A stretch of DNA of 64,000 nt, from NCBI RefSeq assembly GCF_963855985.1, contig NC_087112.1, positions 5,086,501 through 5,150,500 of the forward strand. The letters run 5' to 3'. Source of the DNA: Ostrinia nubilalis (lineage: Eukaryota > Arthropoda > Insecta > Lepidoptera > Crambidae). The notes beneath the pieces are model-generated. The model was not told where the DNA came from and did no database searches. It was given only the letters and a program-made list of their open reading frames with translations. Below, one piece after another: positions 1 through 10,605 of the stretch. How positions within the stretch are numbered: the first letter of the stretch is position 1; every line of letters begins with the position of its first letter. A program made the position numbers and the translations under genes.

Positions 1-172
1 GCCGTTCTCACCATTGCGACGATTGCGCATGTACCGTGTTCAATGGAGTTTTCGTTGTCTAGCCTGAGGTATGGACATTGGACATAGACAATTTTATGAC
101 GTGCCAAAACGCGGCTCTCATCTTGAAATTACGTCAGTAAAATTGATTACATCATAGCAACAGTATTTAAAC

Positions 173-338
173 AGAAAACGCAGCGTGAGACGTCCACCCA
201 CAAGGTGGACCGACGACATCGTAAAGGTAGCGGAAAAGCGCTGGACACAGGCCGCTACCAACCGGGTAACATGGAAAGCATTGGGGGAGGCCTATGTTCA
301 GCAGTGAACGTCCTATGCTGAGATGATGATGATGATGA
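173..338 (+). mobile_element. RTE-type non-LTR retrotransposon, 5'-truncated 3' end
   Basis: The piece matches the coding end of the repeat family seen many times here: an Arg/Gly-rich stretch (R-S/R-V-R-...RWTDD), then W..A and ...VQQ-W, followed directly by a (GAT)n tail. In RTE-clade LINEs this is the C-terminus of the endonuclease-reverse transcriptase with a microsatellite tail. Only the last ~45 codons remain and the frame is broken (TGA in place of TGG in the final QQW segment). Dead copy. Confidence 0.75.
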
Positions 339-1892
339 ACAGTATTTATGAAATCACAAGTTTCAATCGTGTCTTGAGTTTAGACTTAAGTTAGTAGGTA
401 TTGTTTTAAAACAAGAACAACAGAATACCTACGATTACCTAAATTCAGATCCTGTTGTTTATTTTACGGAATACGATAAACTTATAAGCGTTTCTCATTA
501 CCGTAAGCAAAAGTTTGCGACTTGCCGTGGAGGGAAGAAAGTAGTTAGTTAATGTATTTGTGAGAATGAGAACTCACAAGTGAACGTTTGGCTTGTTTGT
601 AGATTGTGAGTATACAGTTCTATGTAAGTGAGATGGAGATGAATAAGTAAAAATGTATAATGTCAGAATAAAACCTTAATGATATTTTTATCCACGAGGA
701 AGCTCTTGGCTTGCCTCTTACTTGATGCAGAGTGAAGAAAAATCTTGAAATGTTTGATGAGTATTATAATTTTCAATTTTGTTCTAGAACAGGATAATAA
801 TATGAACTTCAGGCCCTTCTCAACCCTTTTGGACAACGCGGGAGGTGTAAAATCCTCCATTTGCCTTTAGTAGATTCTATGATGAGCTCAGTCAAATCGG
901 TCACAAGTAAAAGGTTGTGGATTCGAGTCCCAGAAAAGCCGAAATTTTTACAAGTAAATAATAAATATCATTAAAATACTTCCAATATTAGGGTACTTCT
1001 CATTTACACTCAAATTTGATGGTCACACAATAATAGTTCATAAACGGTATAAGTTAGAACAATAACTTTGAAATCAGATGATAAAATATCTATTTAGCTA
1101 CATACAAAATAAATTTTATTGTAATAGAAGCAAAAATAATACGAAAAAATCACATGAAACGGTAAAAAACGGGGTCATTTTTCGCGTTCTCATCGTGTCA
1201 CACCTTCGGTTGCAATGAAACATTTGGTTACTGCATTCACAATTTTCATTCAATTTGTGTGTAGCATATACTAAAATCATCGCAATTAAATATACTTTCC
1301 ACACAATAGTCAAAAAAATATCTTCTTATAATTATTTTGAATTGAGAAAGCGAAATACGTTGGTCACACGATTTTAGGTACCTAAAATTTTGAGTAATAA
1401 TACAAGATTGCCGTTAAACCGAACACCAGCAACCAATCACAGCGTTCTATTCGGTTAACGTCAGTCGCGCTTCGATCATTGGGGAGGTAAGATAGGTCGA
1501 TCGTCGCTCCGCGAAAAAAATACGTAACTTTTTGTGATTATCCATAGACATACCGTCGCTTGCCTGAACAATATTTTCTACCTCTAAAATTTAAACAATT
1601 TAATTGAAACTTTGCCATTGAAAACTTAACATGTTAGACTTATTTGTGTAGTATTCAACTTGAACCGTTAAATTCAAATTTACGGATAATTCATAAAAAA
1701 CTAAAATTTTCGTCACCTTCATGGCATCACCTTCGTGGTGTTTTATACACGAAGGTGATTTTAGGCCACGAAAGTGATTTCTTGCTTTGGTTTATTTTAA
1801 AATATAGTGACTGGTGTTTATGTTTTTACAACATTTTAATAACTAATAAATTAACGTGGTAAGTAGAGATCAGTACATTAATAAATAAATAA
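339..1892. other. No gene; AT-rich repeat debris
   Basis: No convincing coding region. Positions 688-730 hold a piece of a dispersed repeat (GAGGAAGCTCTTGGC core) that recurs at 44485-44535 and, inverted, at 53765-53895. Around 1700-1790 there are short inverted words containing CACCTTCGTGG that recur inverted near 3585-3740. The open frames here are short and without motifs. Confidence 0.6.
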
Positions 1893-2153
1893 GGGCCTCG
1901 TATTTTTGTTGTCTGTCTGTCTGTCTGTGTGACTGTATGTATGTCTGTATATGTGACTGTGTATCTGTTTGAAACGAGACATACCTCAGTTTTTTTGTCA
2001 TGTCTTAATTAGTTAAATTATATATTTTTTATATTCGAAATCTATGTATAACACCAAAATATTACACCAAAATTGGTAAATGTATGTACCTAAATGTCTA
2101 TTACAGCTGCTATGGAATGTATCTAGGTACCCTGGAGATACAGCCGGTTTATA

Positions 2154-2966
2154 CAGGGTGGTTATACATATGGAACGATAAGTGATCTCACTCGATTATT
2201 TCTAAACTATACAAGATATCGAAAAACAAGTTACTGATCTTAGATTAATAAAACCTAGATAGATAGTCAGTGCACGAAAGGTGAGGCAGTTTTTAGGAAG
2301 CCGGCACGGCTCACCCGTAAACGTCACATGAACTGTCAAAGTGAAAAATTGGTAAACACGTCCGACGAATTTTAATTAATTAAAACGGTTTGTGCTGTGA
2401 AAGGGTGTCTAAAATACATCCGAAAAACGAAAGAAAGTGACCAGTGTTACATTTCATAAGTAAGTACTACGATTCGACGCGTATTTAGCTTGAATTTGGC
2501 TTTCAAAAATTAAATACGGGAATGATACCAGTAACAAGAAAATTTATTTCCCAATTGTTCGCCGTACAAATACACTTCCTTTTTTATGAAATCGAGACTT
2601 TTAAGTCGATTTATCTTATTGTTATTAGGTAGGTACTTTGAATTCAATAAATAAGTAAGTACATGATGCGTTTTGTTTTTGTTAATTATAAAATAATTAA
2701 AAAGTATTAAAAATTTCCCTACTTTCGGGAAAATCGCTTTCACTGTCTACACTCCCCAACAAAATTGACACTAATGACATAAGATTTTTGCCTCACTCTT
2801 GACGAAGCGTTTGTATGAAGACTATCCATCTAGGTTTTATTAATCTAAGTTACTGATTCTGAAAGTGCTTCACGAGCTCTTTCAAATGGTACCAATAATA
2901 GGTTACAGATTATGGAAGCTGGTAACATTGAATTTATGGATTTTGTAACTTCTCGTTTCCACCCTG
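2154..2966. mobile_element. CAGGGTGG-ended DNA element, TATA target duplication
   Basis: Begins CAGGGTGG and ends CCACCCTG, flanked on both sides by TATA (2150-2153 and 2967-2970). It lies at the centre of the surrounding hairpin. It is itself interrupted by 2239-2849; without that insertion and its 8-bp duplication it is about 194 bp. The same termini and TATA flanks occur at 9573-10031 and, as CAGGGTGT, at 36268-36754. Superfamily uncertain. Confidence 0.75.
2239..2849. mobile_element. Innermost element of the nest, 8-bp target duplication
   Basis: The termini are perfect inverted repeats starting CTTAGATTAATAAAACCTAG, flanked by the 8-bp direct repeat TTACTGAT (2231-2238 and 2850-2857). 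An 8-bp duplication is typical of hAT and P superfamilies, but the CTTAG start is not a classic hAT end, so the family stays open. The interior (611 bp) has no transposase motif. It is the youngest of three layers. Confidence 0.75.
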
Positions 2967-3287
2967 TATAATCCGGCTGTATCTCCAGGTCACCTAGATA
3001 CATTCCATAGCAGCTGTAATAGACATTTAGGTAGATACATTTACCAATTTTGGTGATAAATAGGCATTTTGTATTAGTTTTTGTATAACGCCTGAACAAA
3101 AACAAAGGGTAATATTTTGGTGTTATACATAGATTTCGAATAAAGAAAATATTATATAATTTAACTAATTAAGACATGACAAAAAAACTGAGGTATGTCT
3201 CGTTTCTGTCGGGCCTGGGTCACAGATGACCGTTCTTCTTTAATCTGAAGTTTGAGTTAAAAGTTGTACAACAAAAATACGAGGCCC

Positions 3288-4148
3288 TCTGGCCTAAATT
3301 AAAAAATATGTTTTTATTGAGGTACTGATAATCCGTTTTTTGCTTCTTTAGCATTTCAGAATGCCACCAGTGTCACCCTTAAAACCAATTGCGTAGAATC
3401 TTGTAACTTAGTAGGTGACGTAATCGGTAAAATTTTATCTTGTATTTAAGTAGGTACCTATTTATATTATGTTATTGCTATTTATCTATGAAAATAAGAC
3501 AAAATATATGTTTTATAAACACTTAAGAGTCATTTACAGTAGTAAAGTTTGAAAAAATTATATCTGTGAAGTACAGAATCACTTTCGTGGCATCAAAAAA
3601 TTCAAAACGTTAAATCTTCCAAACGAGACTCACTATTTGACTGATTTACTGAGAATACAATCTTCACATCAAGCGCTACAATTTTTGTTTACAAAAAGTT
3701 GAAATAAGTTAGAAATAAAATTCGCCACGAAGGTGACGATGAGAACCGTGGCGATGAGAAATACCCATTAATAGAATTAAGTCGTATCTAAAATCTTCCT
3801 CGCCCCACAAAGCGCTAGTTAGCAAGTCTCAGGTCATCAGTTATTCCATAAACTTCGAAGTCCCAGCTTCGAGGCCGTTCCGAGCGGAATCTGAGACTCT
3901 TACATGTTAATTGAAGAAGCCTTTCCAGTTTCAGTTCTATTTTCAGCTTCTGAAGAAGTGCCTTCAGATTTTTTAACAGTATAATTAGTATAATATCTTT
4001 AAATGGCTCTAAAAATCTGTAATAGTCTGATGTTGATCACTGTTAACTAAAACTACATTTTTGTCGGTGTCAGTGAAACGCGTTACTTCATTGTTTTTGG
4101 TAAAACGAGATTTTGATGCAAAAGTTTCTACATAGTAACTATTTCCGA
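3288..4148. other. No gene; repeat words only
   Basis: AT-rich. Short words with CACTTTCGTGG and CGAAGGTGA near 3585-3740 mirror those at 1700-1790, suggesting an older inverted structure around the nest. No coding region or RNA gene is seen. Confidence 0.5.
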
Positions 4149-4355
4149 TGCCGATGGGGCAGCAAGGTTCTGCAATGGAGGTCGCGTGCCGGAAAACGCA
4201 GCGTGGGACGTTCATCAACAAGGTGGACCGATGACATCTTAAAGGTAGCAGGGAAGCGCTGGACGCAGGCCACCACCAACCGATCAACGTGGAAAGCATT
4301 GGGGGAGGTCTATGTTCAGCAGTGGACGTCCTATGGGTGAAATGATGATGATGAT
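4149..4355 (+). mobile_element. RTE-type 3' end, 5'-truncated
   Basis: Encodes in one open stretch the familiar C-terminal segment (RWGSKVLQWRSRAGKRSVG, then RWTDDILKVAGKRW and YVQQWTS) and runs into (ATG)n at 4341-4355. It keeps about 60 codons without a break, so it is one of the better preserved of the short copies, but it lacks endonuclease and reverse transcriptase. The opposite-strand open frame over it is a shadow. Confidence 0.85.
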
Positions 4356-4454
4356 TTCCGATGTTATCTCGACTCCTGCAATAAAATTATTCTCACTGAC
4401 AATAGTCCTGAAAATAGCTTAAACTCCTAAGTTACATTTAATTGCTGCGTTTTT

Positions 4455-4476
4455 GTCTCTCCCTCTCTCTCTCTCC
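4455..4476. repeat. (CT)n microsatellite
   Basis: A short CT-rich run is visible. No wider structure is associated. Confidence 0.7.
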
Positions 4477-4784
4477 TGAATATGTTGATAGTTGGCATAC
4501 AAGCAAGAGGTCACCTCTATAAAATATTTTGACATAACATAGCTGAACTATGTCAATTGATCGGCGGCGTAGACAACCCAATTTAGGATTACACTGTCTA
4601 CGGTCGAAATTCCATTTTACATTTCTGAAATAAGTTACAGCATGAAGGTGAATGAAGGTGACGTCAGTAATTTGCAAATGTATGCCAAAGACTTCAAATT
4701 ACTATTAGACAAGCTGTTGTGAATAAAAATTGTGACCTTAATCAAAATAATTATTATTGTGTCACAGGTTGGTTGGTTACTTCA

Positions 4785-4894
4785 AACAGCTAGGGGCTAG
4801 AATTCTCGAAGTTGTATTTCCCGAAGACTATAATCTGGGTTTTTTCAAGGCGAGAGTGAATAGGCACTTACAGGGCAGATATGTACCATCCTAG
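4785..4894 (+). pseudogene. LINE ORF2 C-terminal remnant plus 3'UTR
   Basis: One frame reads VVFPEDYNLGFFKARVNRHL followed by QGRYVPS and a stop at 4892-4894. This matches the segment at 31726-31839, which is intact there. The pattern (N-S-L-P...VFP..YN...FK..VNR.L.G) is the end of ORF2 in Jockey/CR1-group LINEs. About 70 bp of shared 3'UTR follows, with GGTGCGATTGTGGTCAAAT. The upstream part is missing and the Trp-Asn-Ser segment is damaged. Confidence 0.8.
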
Positions 4895-5018
4895 ACTTCA
4901 TCCCACTTAACACCAGGTGCGATTGTGGTCAAATACCTGCCTTGTTGCATAAAAAATATGCTACCAATTAACTTGGTAAATGCCTACCCATTCAAATGAA
5001 ATCAATCATAATCAATCA

Positions 5019-5060
5019 TAAGTAAGTGCTGCATAAATATATTTATGCAGCACTTACTTA
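5019..5060. repeat. 42-bp perfect palindrome
   Basis: The two 21-nt halves are exact complements with no loop; the half-site is TAAGTAAGTGCTGCATAAAT plus A, centred between 5039 and 5040. It lies within the region downstream of the LINE 3' end. It could extrude as a cruciform or be the residue of a hairpin transposon. Confidence 0.95.
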
Positions 5061-5696
5061 AGCCCTTTCCAGGGCACTTGTACATATCCCAAATAGGTAT
5101 ATAGCTTGCCCTACCACCATTTCTGGACATCATATGGGTGGGTGGCCAATGAAACTCATGAATGATGCTTACTTAAGTGAAGCAGCAAATCAAACTCACA
5201 GCGTTGAATAGAGCTCTGTGATTGGTTTACATGTCACCCTGTGCGTTTACGCGCACTGTGAGACATCATAGTAATGTTGAATACAGCCGTTAGTCACCTT
5301 TCTCAGCCTATACCTAAAATCCGAAGTAGAAAAATATCAGTGTACCACAGCCTGTCTAGTACTACATAGAGGTCTCCGAAGACTACCCAAGATACCCATA
5401 GCAATAAGGTATGTTCTCCAACGTGATCGGGTACCAACATTCCAGAGGTCGCGGTCGCCGTCTCTGCCTGCGGTCAGATCGGCGCGTAGGCTGCCGAACC
5501 ACTAGGTTATTGGGGACTATAGCACAGATATCAATCTAAACACTATGGCATTCAATGTATTGTGATATGTAATAATAGATTTTGCCCACGCTTCGTTACG
5601 TTGCCTGCCTGTGGTAAAGGTTCAACACCAATGTTCAACCAACCAAAAAAAAAAAGTCAAACACCATTCGAATTTTTACGACAAAACGTCATTTTA
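5061..5696. other. No gene; short duplicated segment
   Basis: A segment containing GAACCACTAGGTTATTGG and then AGCACAGATATCAA occurs at about 5497-5575 and again at about 6009-6075. The 118-bp-family MITE lies between the two copies. No coding evidence. Confidence 0.55.
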
Positions 5697-5992
5697 GGCT
5701 GAGTTGCACCACCTGACTTTGACCGTAAGAGTAGGCGCACACCGTTGATTTTTCGTCGGCCGATAGTATAGTCGGGCAGTTGATCAGTATGGGCATGTAT
5801 GGGAGTGCGCACACTACGCCGATTCGATTTGGCCGATTCTTCATACAATTTAAAATCGGGCACAACTATCGGCCAACTAAAAATCAACGGTGTGCGCCTA
5901 CTCTAACTATAACGATAACCGGTGTATTTTGTATAGAGTTTGACAGATTTTTGACGTTTGTCACAGTTAAAGTAAGATGGTGCAACCCAGCC
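5697..5992. mobile_element. 118-bp-family MITE carrying a nested MITE
   Basis: Ends GGCTGAGTTGCACCACC and GGTGCAACCCAGCC form the terminal inverted repeat, next to TTA on the left and TAA on the right. Three further copies occur at 48830-48953, 53307-53424 and 55595-55712. Two of those are 118 bp and one is 124 bp. This copy is 296 bp, which equals 118 plus a 175-bp insertion and a 3-bp target duplication. The TWA-type 3-bp target suggests PIF/Harbinger; no transposase is present. Confidence 0.9.
5729..5903. mobile_element. Nested MITE with TAA target duplication
   Basis: Perfect inverted ends starting GAGTAGGCGCACACCGTTGA and ending with its complement are flanked by TAA at 5726-5728 and 5904-5906. 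Removing the 175 bp plus one TAA restores the run GACCGTAACTATAACG seen uninterrupted at 55620. A 3-bp TWA duplication suggests a PIF/Harbinger-type element. No coding capacity. Confidence 0.9.
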
Positions 5993-6180
5993 TAACATTC
6001 TATGTATTGTGAACCACTAGGTTATTGGTTCTATGTAGCACAGATATCAACTAAATTCTGTGGGATTCTATGTATAGTGTAACTAACAGTGCCCGCGACT
6101 TCGTACGCGTGAAAATCGATCGAATATTTTTTCCAGTTTTCGCAAAACGGCCTGCTCTTATTGGTCGAAGCGTGATGGTG

Positions 6181-6728
6181 TATAGCAAGGCTGCTCAACC
6201 CCACTTTGGCCCGCGAAAGAAAAAGTGGCCCGCGCAAGTATGGTTTGACCTAAATAATTGCGGGAGGTGCCTGGATGCGAGCGGCGCAGGACCGGTCTTT
6301 GTGGAAATCCTTGGGGGAGGCCTTTGTCCAGCAGTGGACGTCTTTCGGCAGAAACGAACGAACGAATTGAGTTTTTAATTCGTTTGTCTTAAGAGTAACT
6401 GAAATAGCCGTAAATGGCCGTCGTTAATCGAAATATAAAAATCTTTGAAAGACTAAATAATCTCTATTAAAATTTCAAATTAATTTATCAAGTTTTAATA
6501 GGTACCGTATTTATTCTACCTTAAAATTAATAACTTATATCAAGTCTTAATACGGTCACGGCTCAAGATTTTTTTGTCCATTTCGGCGTTCTTTTTACTC
6601 TTTTGACGGTACGTTGACAGTTTGTACCTAAATTCGCGCGGAATATTTTTGTGAAATGGCTCTTAACGACTGAATCCACATTTTGGCCCGACTTTACAAA
6701 AGGTCTTAAAGAGCAGCCTTGAATACAC
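6181..6728. mobile_element. Inverted-repeat insertion in the SINE
   Basis: Ends are CAAGGCTGCTC on the left and GAGCAGCCTTG on the right, with GGTGTAT/ATACACC just outside also inverted. Subterminal TTTGGCCCG words occur on both sides. Short CA...TG ends with GCTGCTC recall hAT elements, but I see no clean 8-bp duplication, so family and exact edges are uncertain. It contains an RTE fragment at 6257-6365. Confidence 0.55.
6257..6365 (+). mobile_element. RTE-type 3' end with (AACG)n tail
   Basis: About 30 C-terminal codons (W-M-R-A-A-Q-D-R, ...W-K-S-L-G-E-A-F-V-Q-Q-W-T) are followed by AACGAACGAACG. The tail unit differs from the (TGA)n copies, so this represents a second sub-family. Another copy with the same tail is at 16800-16899, and there are inverted ones at 25027-25150 and 48327-48374. 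Confidence 0.75.
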
Positions 6729-6860
6729 CCTTATATGCCTTTCTCAATAAATGAGCTATTACACAAGAATATTTTTTTAAATCAGACCACTAGTTCTTGA
6801 GATTATCGAGAGCGTTCAACCAAACAAAAAAAACTTTCAGCTTTTAATATTATAGGTACT

Positions 6861-8459
6861 ATAGAAGAAAATAGTGGTAAGCTTCGGTATTGTCCCCCTT
6901 CTAAAAATCGGAATAAAAACTATTTTGTCATCAAAACTATGTCAAAACCAGTTTATCAACCAAAATTATCTTACCAAAACAAAGTGTTTGTAGTTCAGAC
7001 TTCAATTAAAAATTAATCCCAGTCTTTCCAGCAATTATTCTCTAGTGCGTTGTGGACTCGTTAAATATGGGAATCGAACCATTAAGTATTAAGAATTAAG
7101 TTTGCTAACAATGTTTTTGTAAGTAGAAATTACTTATTGTTTGGTCATAAATAGACTATTGTGAAGGCTGAAACGAGAAAGACTTTTTTCTCATTTCTTA
7201 TAATAGCAATGACGTCACTCAGTAATCTTTCAGAATATAAAGTGACAGAATAGTAAGTTTTAATAGCAATGACGTCACTCACTTGGTACTACTATTCCAG
7301 AAATTCAATATTTTCCAACTAAGTAAATAGTAGATTAGTGCTTATTTACTTTTACTAACGCAAATGCTTGATATCTACTTATTGGTTAAAATGAGACCAA
7401 AACTAAAACTGAAGTTTTTCGAAAGATAGGTACTTAATTGAACAGATTTTTAACCCATGATCTTAACCTGCAGCTAATGCCCATTTTCACCATCGATCCC
7501 TAATTTTTGACTCCTATGGTAACACATAACAGGAGATTTATTTTCATAGGGATCACTTAAAAATTAGGATTTGATGGTAAACTGGCATCAGTCTCTTACA
7601 AGCCTGTTTTAAAATGATAACATTTCAACCCCCCAACAAGTGGCTTACTATAAAAAGAAGTAATTTATCCTTGAAAATTGAACAGCCTTGTTTATAACTA
7701 CCCGCACGGAGGGTCTAGAAGAAACTCGAATTCGTCTTTTCTAATGCCCTATAAATAAACATACGAGGCCTTTAAGGGGGTTGCACACTGGCGGAATTCC
7801 GAGCATTTCGAGAATTCATTTTTTTAACCAAAACTTTTACCCAGTTTTAAATATCTATTTCAATAGAATAGTTAAGAGAATAGATGGATATTTGTTACTC
7901 CTTCACGAAAAAACTACTGAACAGATTATGATGAAAGTTTAAAAAAATTTAGCTACGTAACGTCACAGTTATATTTTTAGTTTTCATCATGTATGTACAA
8001 ACTTTAGTACCTATAATAATTATGTGTTCGAATAAAGTATTTAAGTAATTAAAAACAAAGAATCATTACCGAAAATATAATTAACAGTAATTTTTTTCAT
8101 TTTCAAATGAAACTTTCATGACTGAAGTAATTTAATATGAAAGCAAACGTGGTAACCTGTAATTTACACCAGTGATATCTACATCAACACTGGTATTAGA
8201 CATAATGAAAGGTTATTTTATTTTTAGCGTTAAGAGTAGTACATATCTCGTAGTGGTCGTGTGTTGAATTCCCGCCTTAGGCACTACTATTTTTTCAAGT
8301 TATTTACAATTTTCAAAGTAATGAAAAGTGGTGAAATCAGTGTGAGTCGAGGCGCTTACGAGGGATTAATTGAATTTAATTATGAACTGGTCGGATTTTT
8401 ATTAACGGTCAAGCTTTAGATCTTGGCTACACAGGAATTGCAGCGGTGGGAAGGAGAGG
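6861..8459. other. No gene; MITE and duplicated words
   Basis: Contains the MITE at 7477-7588 and a direct repeat TAATAGCAATGACGTCACTC at 7200 and 7261. A fragment near 7880-7950 (TTTGTTACTCCTTCACG, then ACTACTGAAC) belongs to a SINE-like family also near 9010-9060 and 17640-17770. No credible open frame. Confidence 0.55.
7477..7588. mobile_element. Short MITE, family with ATCCCTAATTTTT ends
   Basis: The inverted ends (GCCCATTTTCACCATC and the matching GATGGTAAACTGGCAT) enclose CCCTAATTTTT and AAAAATTAGG. Related copies are at 30478-30566 and 31972-32094, all about 90-125 bp and all containing a variant of GTGTTACCATA or TGGTAACACATAA. Non-coding, non-autonomous. Confidence 0.75.
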
Positions 8460-8656
8460 TATAGATCGTTTCATCCACAAAGACATGCTTCACCATTCTT
8501 CCGCTAATATTTGAGTGTTATCGGTACACGCTAGATCATCTATGCGTGCACAGGCACGCAATGACGCTCGGATTGCTCGAATCAAATTCCCCGCACCACG
8601 CGTTTCCCTCGACAAAAAATTGGTGGGGCGAGTCTTCGTGGATGAAACGATCTATA
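8460..8656. mobile_element. MITE with TATAGATCGTTTCATCC ends
   Basis: The termini TATAGATCGTTTCATCCAC and GTGGATGAAACGATCTATA are inverted repeats. A second copy lies at 62322-62524 and shares the internal words CACCATTCTTCCGCTA and GTTATCGGTACACGCTA. The open frames crossing it on both strands are by-products of the inverted repeat. Superfamily not recognised. Confidence 0.8.
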
Positions 8657-9568
8657 GGAATAGTTCCGTGATTTTTATTGGCGGTGAAGCTGTATATTAG
8701 AGGTGGGAATATTCCCGTTAAACATTTTATCCAGTGTGTTCTCTCCTTTACGGCACCAGAATAGCTTATTGATGTTGCGAGTAACAACCAGCTGTGAGCT
8801 CAAAAAATACTACCCTCTCTTACGTGGGGCGCTCAGAGAGCTCAGATATTTCAAATGTTCGATTGTGTGTCAGCACGATAGTGGGGATATAAATTGCGAC
8901 AACGACAATACCTAGGAAATGTAGAAGGTATGAAGAAACATGAGGTTCTAAATTAGGTTATATTTTATCTCGGAGTGTTCCTACATCTATCCATACATAT
9001 CCCACTAATATTAAAAAAGTTTGTAAGAATGATGTTAGTTACTCTTTCGCGCAAAAACTACTGGTGGAGTAAGGTGTAAGCTGGGAAGGACGAAAAGCCC
9101 TAAAATTTGTTTTCAATAAGTTAGCTCTACCGTGAATATGTTACTTACATCAATGTATACTAAAATTATAAGTGTGAAAGTTTCTCTTTCTGTTTACAAT
9201 GTTGTTAGGGCTAACTCAGTGAAATGATCATGATGAATTCTGGCAAAGAATTAGATGAAATGTAAGAGAAGATGGTTTCACATTAGCCAAAAACGGTTAC
9301 CTAAATAGGGGACGAAAACCGCCTCTAATGATCATCTATGTAATTTATACATAGACTTAATTATATTGTTGTACTACAGTAATAATTATTAACTATACTA
9401 ATTACACATCTTCTAAAATACTAGTACACAAATACTTTTTCTCATTAAATCACTACATATTCAATTTCAAATCAAAAACACTTACTAATTGAAACTTGTG
9501 GCTTAGTTTCAGCCCCAATTATAGAGGTATGAAATGTAATAATGATACCAAACAATACGAATACTTAG
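8657..9568. other. No gene; SINE-like fragment
   Basis: Holds a fragment at about 9000-9060 (ATCCCACTAATATTA, then GTTACTCTTTCGCGC, ...AAACTACTG) of a SINE-like family; otherwise AT-rich unique-looking sequence without coding evidence. Confidence 0.5.
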
Positions 9569-9572
9569 TATA

Positions 9573-10031
9573 CAGGGTGGAATTTTGTAATGCCACCTGG
9601 AGGGAAAGTACTGTTAATATTGTAGATAGAAAAAATTTCTCAAGGAAAACATTCCTTTATTTTTGAAAAGAAATAGAACTGCATTCAAAGATTTCCAAAA
9701 ATTTGCTTGCCACACCCGGGAATCGAACCAACTAAAATCTGTTAAAAATTACACCCTGTATTTTTATTACATCGATCGTTAGGGTTAGGCATAAGGATGA
9801 AATCTCTATAACAAACTTGATAAATCAAATGAAAGGAAAACCATGAAATCTTAAATTATTTTAATTATGTACAGAAAATTGTATGGTATGGTAGGTAGTG
9901 AATTTTCGAAAATCTTTGAATGCCGTTCTCTTTCTTTTAAAAAATAAAGGAATGTTTTCTTTCAGTAAAATTTTCTATCTACAGTATTAAGAGTACTTTC
10001 CCTCCAGGTTGCATTACAAAATTCCACCCTG
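9573..10031. mobile_element. CAGGGTGGAATTTTGTAATG-ended element, TATA duplication
   Basis: The inverted ends run for about 40 bp and include CACCTGGAGGGAAAGTACT, next to TATA at 9569-9572 and 10032-10035. The interior (9640-9740) resembles a segment at 35875-35980, suggesting shared ancestry or a common inserted repeat. Length 459 bp, no transposase. Same end type as 2154-2966 and 36268-36754. Confidence 0.85.
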
Positions 10032-10383
10032 TATAACATATAAGTAGGTACTAATTAATGTTGGTATCGTACACTCAGCGTTAAATACATATTTCGCGAC
10101 ACCCAAAATGGCTAAAAGTTGTCAACAAAACCTTATTCCAATGTAACAAACTCCAAACTTTTTGGCTACTTTGGGTGTCACGAACTATTTGATTTATCTT
10201 ACTTACAGTAAAAAAATAATAATTTAAATTTTGACTTACCCGAAAGATGGACAGCATCCCACAAAGGCTCTAATTTTCCTTTCGTCCAAAAACCTGAAAA
10301 TAATATTATTGTGCAAAATTATTTAATTTTTTTTTATATCTTTGATTATAGCATTAAAGACTTAACTATAAGGATTAAAATTT

Positions 10384-10605
10384 TGCGCCCGCGACTTCAC
10401 GCGTGAAAATAGTTTTTGTAACATTTTTTCTTTACTGCTCCGCTCCTCTTGGTTGTAGGGTGATGTTACATAGCCAAAAGCCTATCTAGATAAATGAGCT
10501 ATCCAACACAAAAATATTTTTTTCAAATCGTACCAGTAGGACCTGAGATTAAGCGCGTTCAAGCAAAGAAACAAAACTCTTCATAATATTAAAAGTATAG
10601 ATAAT
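10384..10605 (+). mobile_element. SINE-like unit (possibly Metulj-type), near complete
   Basis: Starts CGCCCGCGACTTCACGCG, passes through AAATGAGCTATCCAACAC and ATTAAGCGCGTTCAAG, and ends with CATAATATTAAAAGTATAG. This order is the one I recognise from abundant lepidopteran SINE-like repeats. The family name is from memory and would need a library search. No target duplication was established. Confidence 0.65.

Larger units (their letters stand above)
1893..3287. mobile_element. Outer foldback element of a triple nest
   Basis: Arms 1893-2153 and 2971-3287 are long inverted repeats. The outer ends read GGGCCTCGTATTTTTGTTG on the left and its complement on the right, and the arms stay alignable for about 260 bp. 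Removing the inner insertion (2154-2966 plus one TATA) closes the centre into GGAGATACAGCCGG/CCGGCTGTATCTCC, so the original unit was a near-complete hairpin of about 580 bp. The left arm carries a (TGTC)n run (1911-1930) that is absent from the right arm. No coding capacity; non-autonomous. Superfamily not recognised. Confidence 0.8.
6087..6860 (+). mobile_element. SINE-like repeat split by an insertion
   Basis: 6087-6180 carries the 5' half of a common lepidopteran SINE-like unit (GCCCGCGACTTCGTACGCG). About 6729-6860 carries the 3' half (AATGAGCTATTACACAAG, then ...CAGACCACTAGTTCTTGAGA, ...AGCTTTTAATATTATAGG). Complete-looking copies at 10384-10605 and 12955-13145 have these halves joined. 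The intervening ~548 bp is a separate inverted-repeat insertion. Confidence 0.7.

Noticed and set aside
8515..8787. Overlapping frames on both strands
   Set aside because: They arise from the inverted-repeat MITE at 8460-8656 and its flank.
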